From Paraglaciecola sp. L1A13 (GTDB lineage Bacteria > Pseudomonadota > Gammaproteobacteria > Enterobacterales > Alteromonadaceae), in NCBI RefSeq assembly GCF_009796745.1, contig NZ_CP047024.1, positions 4,340,001 through 4,404,000 of the forward strand: a DNA stretch of 64,000 bases, in the 5' to 3' direction. Made by a program: the position numbers and the translations under genes. This document shows positions 20,057-29,078 of this stretch, in pieces. Within the stretch, counting starts at the first letter, position 1. The number at the start of each line of letters is the position of its first letter. The notes beneath the pieces were generated by a model. The model saw only the letters and a list, made by a program, of their open reading frames with translations, was not told where the DNA came from and ran no database searches.

Positions 20057-20737
20057 CTACTTTACTTTGTTTTGCACATACTCTTGGCACTCTCGCAATA
20101 ATTGCACAAAATCTTGTTCGCTGCGATCAAGCTCAGATACGCTGATAAACAGATCGTAACCGAGTCGCTGACGTAATTTAGTCATACGGTTGGCTAGCAT
20201 AGCTTGGATACCCGTCAAAATAGTGCCATCAGGTAATTTGTGTTTGTCATCTTCAACTAAATCATTACTGAAGCTTTCCCCTGAAGCATTTTCGGCTTTG
20301 TCTCCGAGCAGTAAGAGCGGGCGCTGTTCCATAAGAAGATGAATCATCAACCTGATAGGTGTTGTGGTCAAAAAAGGCCGATAATCTTTGAGTTTAATCC
20401 CTACCAAGCTTAAGTCTTCTAACTGTAAATCGCGATGGGCTCGAGGAACATCAATGCGCTGAATATTGTCCCAGTTTACATACCATTGCCCTTTGCGATG
20501 CTGATAACAAATTGAATCATGTGACAGCTCAATACTAAAAATGGGTTCACGAAACTTAAACCATGCGATTAACAGGGCGACAATCCCAGCGCTGGTCGCA
20601 AATATTCCTGCCAAGAAAAAAGATTTAGGCAGCCAACCAAATATAGCTGCACCTAAAAGCAATCCCCCAACACCAAACATACTAGTGGTAAGTACATTAC
20701 GTTTTGCCGCAGCACGAATTTGTATTACGTCTTGCAT
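20057..20737 (-). CDS. DUF2982 family membrane protein
   Basis: A 226-residue protein that fits DUF2982, a family I associate with Alteromonadales and Vibrionales and that has no known role. Two hydrophobic helices near the N-terminus (TSMFGVGGLLLGAAIFGWL and AGIFATSAGIVALLIAW) anchor a soluble cytoplasmic part with WYVNWDNIQRIDVPR, resembling PH-like membrane proteins. The start was set at the ATG at 20737 because AAGGA lies about six bases upstream; a longer frame begins at 20767 but overlaps the preceding gene. It lies 13 bp after the stop of the 48-residue protein gene and is probably co-transcribed with it. Confidence 0.8.
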   Translation of the reverse strand: MQDVIQIRAAAKRNVLTTSMFGVGGLLLGAAIFGWLPKSFFLAGIFATSAGIVALLIAWFKFREPIFSIELSHDSICYQHRKGQWYVNWDNIQRIDVPRAHRDLQLEDLSLVGIKLKDYRPFLTTTPIRLMIHLLMEQRPLLLLGDKAENASGESFSNDLVEDDKHKLPDGTILTGIQAMLANRMTKLRQRLGYDLFISVSELDRSEQDFVQLLRECQEYVQNKVK

Positions 20738-20750
20738 ACTTTTCCTTTCA

Positions 20751-20897
20751 CTAAGCCCAAAACCCAAAATATACCAACCCCATCAAAATGCCCCAAATAA
20801 TGATATAGCGCATACGTATGCAACGAGGACAATCAGATTTAAATAAGCGTAATAAACTAACGTTATCGCTTTGGGCTGATTGCTTTTTTGCTGCCAT
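20751..20897 (-). CDS. Small single-pass membrane protein, 48 aa
   Basis: A miniprotein starting MAAKKQSAQ. It has a CPRC pair just before one hydrophobic helix (YIIIWGILMGLVYFGFWA) that ends the protein. The ATG at 20897 is preceded at good distance by AGGAG, which is why it was preferred over the longer frame from 20984. The CxxC pair could bind a metal or form a disulphide; function unknown. Its tight link with the DUF2982 gene suggests they work together in the inner membrane. Confidence 0.65.
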   Translation of the reverse strand: MAAKKQSAQSDNVSLLRLFKSDCPRCIRMRYIIIWGILMGLVYFGFWA

Positions 20898-21216
20898 AAA
20901 CGTCTCCTTTTGGTTGCTGGGCATGGGATTTATTATCTCGTATTGTACCTGATTATCCGCCCAGTCAAATGCGCGTTTATGCAATTCATATTCAGTTCAT
21001 GTCTATAAGCGAGAATATTGCGTTAGATTTGTTATACAAATTCCATTATTTATCACTAGAATAAAGCGCATGTAATTATTCAAGCTTGGCATTTTTGTTC
21101 TGTCAGTATTGAATGAAGTAGAGCAAACACGGATGAGACTGTTCTTTAATTTTAAGCTGGCCGCTTAGCTTAGTCGGGGCGATATCTCGCAGGCAGTCAA
21201 CATTCAAGGTTGTTTT

Positions 21217-23874
21217 ATGCAAGTAGTAAATAGACAAATTATCAATAAAATCACTCAACGTATTATGTTCGTCGTGATGTCAGGCTTTAGTGCCTTAAAT
21301 ATCAATAATGCATTCGCTGAAATAACATGGGTTGAATCCGCACAAAGTAAATCAGTTACCACTTTAAATCCCGAAAAAGTTATTGCATCTAAGGGGGCTT
21401 ATCAAAGTATTGACAGTGATAGCCTTGCGCAACATTTCGGTGATAAAAGCAGCACAATCACCTTAGCCGTTCCATTGCCTGATGGCACTTTCGCTGATTT
21501 CACTCTAACGCCATCAACGGTTATGTCCCAAAAGTTAGCCGACCGTTATCCACAATTTATGTCTTATAATGCAGTTCAAGTTAATGCGGCACAAAATATT
21601 GGACGTTTTAGCCTGACACATAAAGGACTCACAGGTATTTTCCGTCAGCAAAATCAATGGGTATTATTGTCTCCTTTGTATGAAAACAATGCGAGCCAAT
21701 ACATTAGTTACTATTATTCAGATTCTGAAGGGGAAAGCTTACTTCCACTTGGTGTTAATGATGCTTTACTCTCTCCAGCCGTCTCATCTGATGACACGAA
21801 CCTCCAGTTAACTACAGCACAAAAAACCACTGGTGATACTCTTACGACATACCGCTTAGCGTTAAGCGCAACGGCAGAATATACCGCTGAGGTGGGCGGC
21901 ACAAAAGCGGATGCCGTCGCTGAAATGATTACACTGGTTAATCGGGTCAATCAAATTTTGTTGGTCGATACCGCCATTCAATTCGAGCTAGTAGATAACG
22001 ATGACATCATTTTTACCGACCCCGACACAGACCCTTATTCCGATAGTGATGCCAACGCTGATATTGAAACGAATCAACAGGTGATAGACGATGCTGTTGG
22101 CAGTGATAACTATGATATTGGTCACTTACTTGCCACTAACCCAGGCGGTTTAGCCTACGTGGGTGTGGTGTGCCTAAGCGCTTACAAAGCACAAGGTTAT
22201 ACAGGAAATACCAATCCTCAAGGCGAACGTTTTTATATAGATTTAGTTATTCATGAATTGGGTCATCAACTTGATGCCGAACACTCTTTTAACGCTCAGG
22301 ATTTAGACTCTTGTGACGAGGAGCAGCGCAGCAGTTTCAGCGCATTCGAACCCGGCAGCGGTTCAACCATCATGTCGTATGCAGGTATCTGCTCCACTCA
22401 AAATATACAAAATAACAGTTCTCCTTATTTTCATGCAGGCTCAGTGGAACAAATTCGTGACTATGTAGAAACGGGGCGCGGCCGTTTATGCGGCACCACC
22501 ACCAGTCTAACGAATTCAGCACCAAGTCTCACATTAACAAATGATAACTACACGATCCCTGCCAACACTCCTTTTTTACTAGACGTAGAAGCCGATGACA
22601 GTGACCTATTGACCTACACTTGGGAGCAAATCGATGTCGGAGGGGTTGATGGCGGTACCGCCAATGCCAGTGAAATGGCCAGCGACAATGGTGCTAATCC
22701 ATTATTTCGTTCATATGCTGCTGTAAGTGACAGTTATCGATATTTCCCTGCATTGGCCGATGTTTTGAATGACACAGTGAGTTTTGGTGAAGCGTATGCC
22801 ACTACCAATCGTGAATTAAATTTCCGCGTGACCGTTAAGGATAATAAAGGCGGGGTAAATACCGCTGATGTATCGCTTGATGTTGTAGACACCGGCACTG
22901 AATTTACAGTGAATCAACCTAATGCTAGCAGTGTTTGGCAGGGCAATATCGCCCAAACTATCAGCTGGAACACAGCATTGACTGAAAACGCGCCCATCAG
23001 TTGTCAATTCGTCGATATTACTGCCGATTTAGACGGCGATAGTGTTTTTGACAGTACACTTGCCAGTAATGCCGCCAATGACGGTGAACACGTCATCTTT
23101 TCACCGAATACGAATACCACCAATGCACGAGTCAAAATCAGCTGTGTAGACAATGTATTTTACGCCGTCAACCCAGCCAACTTCACAATTAACCAAGGCG
23201 ACACTTCGGTTGCGCCAATCATTGATGGTCAATCAATATTGACCGTTGATGAAGATACCAGTATCACCATTACCTTGGATAATTTACAGGTTACCGACCC
23301 CGACTCTTCGTATCCCGACAACTTCACATTGAGCTTAGAAGCTGGGGCAGATTACAGCTTAGAAAATAACATCACAGTCGTACCCGATAGCAATTTTAAC
23401 GGCGAATTGTCAATCTCGGTTACCGTTAACGATGGCATCGAAGATTCAAATTCATTTGCACTTGTGCTTAGTGTAAATCCAATTAATGATGCGCCAGAGG
23501 CAAATGACGATAGCGAAACCGTTGAACAAGACAGTGCTACCACGCTGATAAATGTGCTAGGTAACGACATAGATATTGACGGCGATACATTGAGCATCAG
23601 TGATATTAGTTACATCGGCAACGGTACTGCAAGCATAAGTGGCGATCAAATTAGCTATCAACCTAGTGCTGCTTTCTCAGGGACCGAAAGTCTAACGTAT
23701 ATTGCCAGTGATGGCAGTTCAACCAGTAGTGCCACTTTAAGCATAACGGTTTCAGCTACATCAACAACACCTGTTACCTCTAGTAACTCTGGGGGGGGGT
23801 CGCTAGGTTTTTTCTGGATTTGGTTCCTTGGTGCAATAGCATATATACGCCAATCTCAAATTAGGCTTAACTGA
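21217..23874 (+). CDS. Reprolysin-like zinc metalloprotease with GlyGly-CTERM sorting signal
   Basis: An 885-residue secreted protease. The signal peptide ends near NNAFA (about residue 34). A pro-region follows, then the catalytic domain with the metzincin motif HELGHQLDAEH (zinc histidines 346, 350, 356) and the Met-turn STIMSYAGIC. Beyond about residue 430 come Ig/cadherin-like modules, including a block with NDAPEANDDSETV and LGNDIDIDGD. The C-terminus (SGGGSLGFFWIWFLGAIAYIRQ then basic residues) is a GlyGly-CTERM signal, the tripartite motif cut by rhombosortase after type II secretion, so the enzyme probably ends up cell-surface attached or released. Its stop overlaps the start of a small lipoprotein gene. 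A run of nine Gs encodes the GGG of the sorting signal. Confidence 0.9.
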   Translation: MQVVNRQIINKITQRIMFVVMSGFSALNINNAFAEITWVESAQSKSVTTLNPEKVIASKGAYQSIDSDSLAQHFGDKSSTITLAVPLPDGTFADFTLTPSTVMSQKLADRYPQFMSYNAVQVNAAQNIGRFSLTHKGLTGIFRQQNQWVLLSPLYENNASQYISYYYSDSEGESLLPLGVNDALLSPAVSSDDTNLQLTTAQKTTGDTLTTYRLALSATAEYTAEVGGTKADAVAEMITLVNRVNQILLVDTAIQFELVDNDDIIFTDPDTDPYSDSDANADIETNQQVIDDAVGSDNYDIGHLLATNPGGLAYVGVVCLSAYKAQGYTGNTNPQGERFYIDLVIHELGHQLDAEHSFNAQDLDSCDEEQRSSFSAFEPGSGSTIMSYAGICSTQNIQNNSSPYFHAGSVEQIRDYVETGRGRLCGTTTSLTNSAPSLTLTNDNYTIPANTPFLLDVEADDSDLLTYTWEQIDVGGVDGGTANASEMASDNGANPLFRSYAAVSDSYRYFPALADVLNDTVSFGEAYATTNRELNFRVTVKDNKGGVNTADVSLDVVDTGTEFTVNQPNASSVWQGNIAQTISWNTALTENAPISCQFVDITADLDGDSVFDSTLASNAANDGEHVIFSPNTNTTNARVKISCVDNVFYAVNPANFTINQGDTSVAPIIDGQSILTVDEDTSITITLDNLQVTDPDSSYPDNFTLSLEAGADYSLENNITVVPDSNFNGELSISVTVNDGIEDSNSFALVLSVNPINDAPEANDDSETVEQDSATTLINVLGNDIDIDGDTLSISDISYIGNGTASISGDQISYQPSAAFSGTESLTYIASDGSSTSSATLSITVSATSTTPVTSSNSGGGSLGFFWIWFLGAIAYIRQSQIRLN
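23791..23799 (+). repeat. Poly-G tract inside the sorting signal of the metalloprotease
   Basis: Nine consecutive Gs encode three glycines of the GlyGly-CTERM motif. Loss or gain of one G would remove the membrane helix of the signal and shift the frame across the overlapping downstream start, so this is a possible slippage switch. It could also simply be codon choice. Confidence 0.6.
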
Positions 23875-24383
23875 TGCCAAAGCCAATTTACCTTCGCGTT
23901 TTAATGAGCTCTATTATATTGCTTGGACTCAGTAGCCTAAATGCTTGTGCCTGTTTTAGTGACTCAAGCGAAAAAACCGCGTCTGAATCCCGTTATGCAA
24001 TTGCGCTTAATCCATCTAAAAATGCAAATACGAGCGAGCAGGTAACGCCGGCACAAGAAACATCACAGGCGAAAGATAGCATGACCTCAAATGAACACCC
24101 GCTAAGCTGGGTTATTGACGCGGATCCACAATCTGATGCCCAGCAAGCCATCGTTAACAGTGATTTTCGCTTATTAGCTTTTTCAGGCCGCGCTGTATCG
24201 ATACCCGGAGTTGATTTATCTAAGCAGCCACTTGACGTTTTAAAGCGCCATTGTGGCTATCGCACGCTAAAAGGCACTGGAGATATGCTGCGCGTTGGTG
24301 AACAAACATCGCTGCGTTCCAAAGCGCACGATTATGCAGTTATTTATAATCAACACATATTAACGGAATGTAAGTTGCGGTAG
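23874..24383 (+). CDS. Putative lipoprotein overlapping the metalloprotease gene
   Basis: A 169-residue protein of unknown family. Its N-terminus has a hydrophobic signal with a lipobox-like LNAC (cysteine near 25), then a Ser/Thr/Gln-rich low-complexity linker to about residue 75, and a compact C-terminal domain (about 78-169) with SWVIDADPQSDAQQAIVNSD and the cysteines of KRHCGYRTL and TECKLR. Start and stop codons overlap (TGATG) with the protease gene, so translation is coupled and a joint role such as inhibitor, chaperone or surface partner is an attractive inference. No function can be assigned from sequence. Confidence 0.75.
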   Translation: MPKPIYLRVLMSSIILLGLSSLNACACFSDSSEKTASESRYAIALNPSKNANTSEQVTPAQETSQAKDSMTSNEHPLSWVIDADPQSDAQQAIVNSDFRLLAFSGRAVSIPGVDLSKQPLDVLKRHCGYRTLKGTGDMLRVGEQTSLRSKAHDYAVIYNQHILTECKLR

Positions 24384-24410
24384 CTAAAGAAAATATATCT
24401 CGTATTATTT

Positions 24411-24438
24411 TTTTGAGTATCTTAAAAACTACTCAAAA
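24411..24438 (+). terminator. Hairpin after the lipoprotein gene
   Basis: TTTTGAGTA and TACTCAAAA form a 9-bp stem around a 10-base loop, about 30 bp after the stop. A second, imperfect A/T-rich stem follows near 24440-24475. The rest of the 298-bp gap to 24682 shows nothing else that I can support. Confidence 0.45.
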
Positions 24439-24681
24439 ACGCCTTATTTTTAACCCATAAAATAAAAATGGGCGTAATCTTTTCTTCAGCGCAATACACA
24501 TTGCATTAGCTGATGAGTGTTTAGGTAATTAACACACCGTAGCCTGACTTTTTAATTCTCTCTCGTCATCAATCACTTTGATATATCGCGCCAATTTATT
24601 AATTGCCACACCCATGCAGTCATGGAGAGGCTTAATAGCAAGTTACCTCAGGGTGAGGTGATATCAAAAAGGATAAACGAT

Positions 24682-25122
24682 ATGAACAATATAAAAATGG
24701 CTTTTCTAACAGGTATGTTGGCACTGAGTATTTCAACGGCGACGAATGCTCAAGAATCAAGTTACTCATATGGAACAGTGTGGGAAGCCCATGGTATTCG
24801 AATATTACCCGGCCAATTTGAAAATTACATGGATCATCTATCCGGCAGTTGGAAACAAGTTTATGACTTTGCCAAAAAAGAAGGCCACGTTATTGACTAC
24901 CACGTACTTGCCACGAATAACGCAAGGAAAGGTGAGGCAGATATAATGTTAGTCATCGAATACAAAGACTATATGAAAACAGCTGAGTACCAAGATTTTC
25001 AAAAGAAAATCGATGAGCTGCTTTCTACCAACGAGCGCAAGGCTGATAAAGAATTTGGTGAAAGAGCAACCATGCGTGAAACCTTGAGTTCGATGCAATT
25101 TCAAGAGCTTGATTTAAAATAG
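24682..25122 (+). CDS. Small secreted protein, possible dimeric alpha/beta barrel
   Basis: A 146-residue exported protein starting at the ATG at 24682, which has an AAGGA ribosome site; the longer frame from 24622 adds residues ahead of a normal signal peptide and was rejected. The signal peptide is cut near TNAQE. The mature part (YGTVWEAHGIRILPGQFENY, later ADIMLVIEYKDY) has the beta-alpha-beta rhythm of ferredoxin-like dimeric alpha/beta barrels (EthD or NIPSNAP type), but I cannot name the family. It lies among other secreted proteins, ahead of an MBL-fold hydrolase gene, with its own upstream space. Confidence 0.6.
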   Translation: MNNIKMAFLTGMLALSISTATNAQESSYSYGTVWEAHGIRILPGQFENYMDHLSGSWKQVYDFAKKEGHVIDYHVLATNNARKGEADIMLVIEYKDYMKTAEYQDFQKKIDELLSTNERKADKEFGERATMRETLSSMQFQELDLK

Positions 25123-25218
25123 TAAGACGTAAACCCCATGTCTTAGAACACACAACATGAAATAATTCTGCGCAAATGGCGTTCGTATTATCACTGATAA
25201 ATTATAACGTGATTCGCC

Positions 25219-26091
25219 ATGCAACCCATTTCCTCGAAACTTATTTTGCTAGTAATAAGCCTACTAACCTTCTCAAACTTTGCCTCAAGTTATGAAATTG
25301 AAACCTTAGAGGGCGGTCTTTACCGATTTATTGATGATCGACATCGCTCTGTTTTTATGATCACCAAACAAGGTGCACTTATTACAGATCCACTGAATAC
25401 GGCTGCTGCCACTTGGTTAAAAGCACAAATAAAATCTCGCTTTAACGTGCCCATTAAATACGTTGTATATAGTCACAATCATTCTGATCATATATATGGT
25501 GCTGAAGTGTTTAACGATCCCAAAACTATATTTGTTGCGCACAAACTTGCAGCTCAAGATATTCATAACACCAGCGCCAATACCGTTGCCCCAGACTTGA
25601 CGTTTGATGATGAAATGCGCTTGAATATTGGCACGCAAAGCGTTCGTCTCAACTATCATGGACCCAATGATGGTAGAGGCTCTATAAGTATGCTGTTCGA
25701 ACAGCAAAAATTACTCTTCGTTGTGGATTGGATAATCGTGGGTCGGATGCCTTGGCAAAAACTATGGAGCTACGATATTCAGGGAATGATAAACTCCACG
25801 CAAACGGTATTAACGTATGACTTTACTACCTTTGTCGGCGGCCATGCTGATGTTGGCAACAAACAAGACGTGGCACATTATTTGCGATATTTGAATCAGC
25901 TATATAGTCAGGTCACAGCTGGCGCACTAGCAGGTAAATCATTAGCAGACATTCAAAAATCCGTCGATTTAAGGGAATTTAGTGATCTAGCAAACTATGA
26001 ACAGTGGTTGCCGCTAAACATTGAAGGTGTTTATGAGCGTTTAATGGAAGAATCAGGTATGGGTTGGCGTCCAGATATTTCTCGACCGTAA
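25219..26091 (+). CDS. Secreted MBL-fold metallo-hydrolase
   Basis: Metallo-beta-lactamase-fold hydrolase of 290 aa with a signal peptide (hydrophobic residues 8-22, cut near ASSYE). The metal motif HNHSDHIYG (HxHxDH) is intact, and later metal-ligand candidates are the His in NYHGPNDG and in VGGHADVG. The C-terminal helix segment matches other periplasmic MBL proteins of unknown substrate. Substrate classes in the fold include beta-lactams, lactones and thioesters, and nothing here points to one of them. It may share a transcript with the preceding small secreted protein, 96 bp upstream. Confidence 0.85.
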   Translation: MQPISSKLILLVISLLTFSNFASSYEIETLEGGLYRFIDDRHRSVFMITKQGALITDPLNTAAATWLKAQIKSRFNVPIKYVVYSHNHSDHIYGAEVFNDPKTIFVAHKLAAQDIHNTSANTVAPDLTFDDEMRLNIGTQSVRLNYHGPNDGRGSISMLFEQQKLLFVVDWIIVGRMPWQKLWSYDIQGMINSTQTVLTYDFTTFVGGHADVGNKQDVAHYLRYLNQLYSQVTAGALAGKSLADIQKSVDLREFSDLANYEQWLPLNIEGVYERLMEESGMGWRPDISRP

Positions 26092-26205
26092 GCAACTTAC
26101 CCGAGCTAATCAGCAAAAGATGTAAGGCCCTGAATAGGTTTCATGAAAACAGCGAGAGTTTGGGTAACCACCTACTTCAACGACCTCTACAAATAAGCGA
26201 CAAAT

Positions 26206-26544
26206 ATGCAAGATGAAGTGAAAATTACCGACGTAACAGAAGGTAGCGGAAAAGCTGTAGAGCGTGGTGCACTCATCACCGTGCACTATCGCGGTTATCT
26301 TGAAGATGGTAGCGAGTTTGACTCGTCATATAAAAATGATGCGCCATTTCAAATTGTGTTGAGCAACAAGCGGGTTATCCAAGGTTGGATACTAGGTCTT
26401 AAAGGTATGAAAGAAGGTGGTAAACGTAAATTGTGGGTGCCAGCATCTCTTGCTTATGGTGAGCGTCAAATTGGCAATATGATCCCGCCTAACGCCAATT
26501 TAACCTTTGAAATCGAATTACTAGAAGTGCTAACACGGGATTAA
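26206..26544 (+). CDS. FKBP-type peptidyl-prolyl isomerase
   Basis: A stand-alone FKBP domain of 112 aa without signal peptide, so a cytoplasmic proline isomerase/chaperone. The canonical blocks are present: ITVHYRGYLEDGSEFDSS, VIQGWILGLKGMKEGGKRKLWVP, LAYGER and IPPNANLTFEIELLEV, including the aromatic active-site residues. Single-domain cytosolic FKBPs of this sort act as general folding helpers. Its gene is followed by a hairpin and converges on the LysE gene. Confidence 0.93.
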   Translation: MQDEVKITDVTEGSGKAVERGALITVHYRGYLEDGSEFDSSYKNDAPFQIVLSNKRVIQGWILGLKGMKEGGKRKLWVPASLAYGERQIGNMIPPNANLTFEIELLEVLTRD

Positions 26545-26563
26545 TTTAGTTTATTAAAACAAT

Positions 26564-26599
26564 ATTCAGCACTCAGTTACGTAAAAACTGATGCTGAAT
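26564..26599. terminator. Hairpin between convergent FKBP and LysE genes
   Basis: ATTCAGC-ACTCAGTT pairs with AACTGATGCTGAAT with one bulged base, about 20 bp after the FKBP stop and 37 bp from the LysE stop. There is no long T-run; it probably serves as an end for one or both transcripts. Confidence 0.5.
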
Positions 26600-26635
26600 A
26601 GTTGCGCTGACAGCTTTCAGATAAATACACACTTG

Positions 26636-27229
26636 CTATAAAAATACCGGATACATAGACGTAACCAATAATCCGGCCATAGTGTAATTGAATATCCTTA
26701 AACGTTTATTGTTGGTCAACAAGCTTTGAATTTTTTGCCCTAAAACCGTCCAGCCGCTAATACATGGAAGATTCACCGACCCAAATACTCCCGCCACCAT
26801 TAGCACCGCCATAGCACTTTTCGATGGCGCATAAACACTGATTGCAGTTAACGCCATTGTCCATGCTTTAGGATTAACCCACTGAAACATGACTGCTTGT
26901 AAAAAGGTCATAGGTTTCGCATCCGCGGATTTATCTTTAGATGCATTAGACGAAGTAGCTATTTTGTAAGCTAAATATAATAAATAGCTGACACTGACTA
27001 TTTTCAAAATATGATAGGTAATTGGAAACATGTCGAATAATTGCATAATCCCCAGCCCAACTAAAACCACCATTAAGGTAAAGCCAGATGCTACTCCCAG
27101 CATATGCGGCAAGGTACGCTTTACGCCATAATTTGCACCCGACGCCATTAACATAAGGTTATTCGGCCCAGGGGTAATTGATGACACAAAGGCAAAAAGT
27201 ATTAACGCACTGAGTATTTCGAAGGTCAT
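26636..27229 (-). CDS. LysE/RhtB-family amino acid exporter
   Basis: Six-helix inner membrane exporter of amino acids or homoserine lactone-like metabolites. The family N-terminus is clear (FAFVSSITPGPNNLMLMASGANYG), with the SITPGPNN motif. The length after start correction is 197 aa, normal for RhtB proteins. The frame extends to a TTG at 27262, but the ATG at 27229 gives the family start. It is divergently transcribed from an Lrp-type regulator gene across 99 bp, the standard arrangement for amino-acid-induced exporters, so that regulator probably controls it. The exported amino acid is unknown. Confidence 0.9.
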   Translation of the reverse strand: MTFEILSALILFAFVSSITPGPNNLMLMASGANYGVKRTLPHMLGVASGFTLMVVLVGLGIMQLFDMFPITYHILKIVSVSYLLYLAYKIATSSNASKDKSADAKPMTFLQAVMFQWVNPKAWTMALTAISVYAPSKSAMAVLMVAGVFGSVNLPCISGWTVLGQKIQSLLTNNKRLRIFNYTMAGLLVTSMYPVFL

Positions 27230-27328
27230 TGAGGTTATTTCACTGCTGAACGATGTGTGCAATTATAAAGAGCATAATACGAAATTACTGCGTTATTAAC
27301 GGCGTAAGAATAAGCTTGAGCACAACTA

Positions 27329-27781
27329 ATGATCAAAAAAGATAATTATAACAAACGAATATTGCAAGAGCTTAGTCAACATGGGCGTATCGCCAATACT
27401 GAACTGGCTGAAAAAATTGGTTTATCCCCATCAGCTTGTTTACGAAGAGTTCAGGAGTTAGAAAACAGCGGTGTTATAAAAGGTTATCGTGCCATTCTAG
27501 ACAGTGAATTATTAGGCAACGGTTTTATCGCATACGTAACGGTCGGTTTAGGAGAGCACACTAAAGGCTCGCAAGATGCGTTCGAACAAGCGATCGCTAA
27601 CGCAGATGAAGTTAAGGAGTGTCATAACGTCACCGGATCCTTCGAATATATTTTACGAGTCGAAACTTCCAATTTGAAAACTTACAAGACCTTTCACACA
27701 GACATACTCGGTACCCTGCCCCAAGTGAGTACCATCACTACGCACGTCGTAATGGACTCACCCAAAGACCAACGGGCATAG
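27329..27781 (+). CDS. Lrp/AsnC family regulator, likely controls the LysE exporter
   Basis: A 150-residue regulator with an N-terminal winged helix-turn-helix (NYNKRILQELSQHGRIANTE, then LSPSACLRRVQELENSGVIKGY) and a RAM effector domain containing VTGSFEYILRVE. Divergent arrangement with the LysE-family gene suggests it senses the exported amino acid and activates export, as LysG/Lrp-type regulators do. The operator would lie within 27230-27328. No ribosome site stands out. Confidence 0.92.
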   Translation: MIKKDNYNKRILQELSQHGRIANTELAEKIGLSPSACLRRVQELENSGVIKGYRAILDSELLGNGFIAYVTVGLGEHTKGSQDAFEQAIANADEVKECHNVTGSFEYILRVETSNLKTYKTFHTDILGTLPQVSTITTHVVMDSPKDQRA

Positions 27782-28016
27782 CCGTCATCTTAAAAAATGT
27801 ATTAACTTGAATTTCGATAAAATTGAATCTTTCTCCCCAGTAAACTAGCTTTATAGGGTACCTATCTGCTTGGTTCCAGAAGGGACGCCCAAGGCGCTCG
27901 CGCAGTTTCGAAGTACCCGCCCCGAAAACACAGAAACATTATTGTCCAATAATCCCAGTGCCTGATGAATTACATATCAGCAGCAGGACTGAGCTAACCT
28001 CCAGAAGGATTTGAAA

Positions 28017-29078
28017 ATGAGTAAATGTGAGCACGACACGCCCAAATATTGTGATCTACCGCTGGTAATGCCACGAAAGCTAGCGCCAGATCTTGATCAA
28101 AACCGCGAATCTTTAGTGCGTTATATCGAGAAAAAATGGGTTAACCATACGGTTTTACATTATTATTTCATGCAAAATAGAAACGACTTAGCCGCGCCTG
28201 CAGTGCAATTACAAGCGGTCAGAGACGCCTTTGATGAATGGAAAGGCTTAGGTCTCGGTTTAGAATTTATAGAAGTTGCACAAGCAGTTGATGCAGAATT
28301 TAGAATCGGTTTTGCGCCCGGAAGTTCTTGGTCATATGTCGGTCGTGACTGCATAGATTTAGTACCAAATCACGAGCAACAAACCATGAACTTTGGTTGG
28401 GATTTAACCACTGCATATGGCCACGATACCGCTTTACATGAAATTGGCCACGCCATGGGATTCCCCCATGAACATCAAAACCACAAGGCAGGTATCGTCT
28501 GGAACGAAGAAGCTGTGTATGCAGCTTTTGCCGGGTCACCAAATTTTTGGGAAAGGGACAAAACCTACCATAATATTATTCGTAAGCTATCCTCTCAAGA
28601 TGCAACTGGTTCGTCTTGGGACAGAGACTCAATCATGCATTACCAGTTTCAAGCTGGTTTGATATTACAACCCCCTGGCTATGAAAATCGTCCGTTGATA
28701 CCGGCACCCGGTTTATCCGAAATGGATAAACAAGAAGCACGCAAGTTTTACCCTGGCAATATTCAAATTCAATGGCCTCAGTTAGTACCATTCTTATCCC
28801 ATAAGCTGGATATGAAACCGGGGGAGCAATTAGATTTTATCATAGAACCGAAAATCAGCCGAACGTATAACATTCAGACCTTTGGCACTATGGATACCGT
28901 CATTGTGCTTTTTGAAGATGATGATAGTGAGCCGATATTTTTAGCCGGTGACGACGATAGCGGCTCAAACTACAATTCGAAAATCACGTTACGTCTAATA
29001 AATGGTCGACATTATTATTTACGTTTAAGGTTATATAGCGAAGGTACATCAGGCGAAGGAGGAATAATGCTATGGTAA
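28017..29078 (+). CDS. Astacin-like (M12A) metallopeptidase with C-terminal PPC-type domain
   Basis: Zinc metallopeptidase of 353 aa. The extended zinc motif HEIGHAMGFPHEH (histidines 141, 145, 151) and the Met-turn with following Tyr (DSIMHYQF) match astacins, which use Tyr as a fifth ligand. After about residue 255 a PPC-like beta domain follows (GEQLDFIIEPKISRTYNIQT, with DDDS acidic turns). There is no signal peptide: the N-terminus is MSKCEHDTPKYCDLPLVMP, so export would need a leaderless route, or the protein stays inside. The ATG at 28017 has AAGGA seven bases upstream; a TTG at 28011 was rejected. It is flanked by more than 200 bp on both sides, so it is a single transcription unit. 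Confidence 0.87.
   Translation: MSKCEHDTPKYCDLPLVMPRKLAPDLDQNRESLVRYIEKKWVNHTVLHYYFMQNRNDLAAPAVQLQAVRDAFDEWKGLGLGLEFIEVAQAVDAEFRIGFAPGSSWSYVGRDCIDLVPNHEQQTMNFGWDLTTAYGHDTALHEIGHAMGFPHEHQNHKAGIVWNEEAVYAAFAGSPNFWERDKTYHNIIRKLSSQDATGSSWDRDSIMHYQFQAGLILQPPGYENRPLIPAPGLSEMDKQEARKFYPGNIQIQWPQLVPFLSHKLDMKPGEQLDFIIEPKISRTYNIQTFGTMDTVIVLFEDDDSEPIFLAGDDDSGSNYNSKITLRLINGRHYYLRLRLYSEGTSGEGGIMLW

Noticed and set aside
24439..24475. Second A/T-rich imperfect hairpin after the lipoprotein gene
   Set aside because: Stem has several mismatches; not distinct from background in AT-rich DNA.
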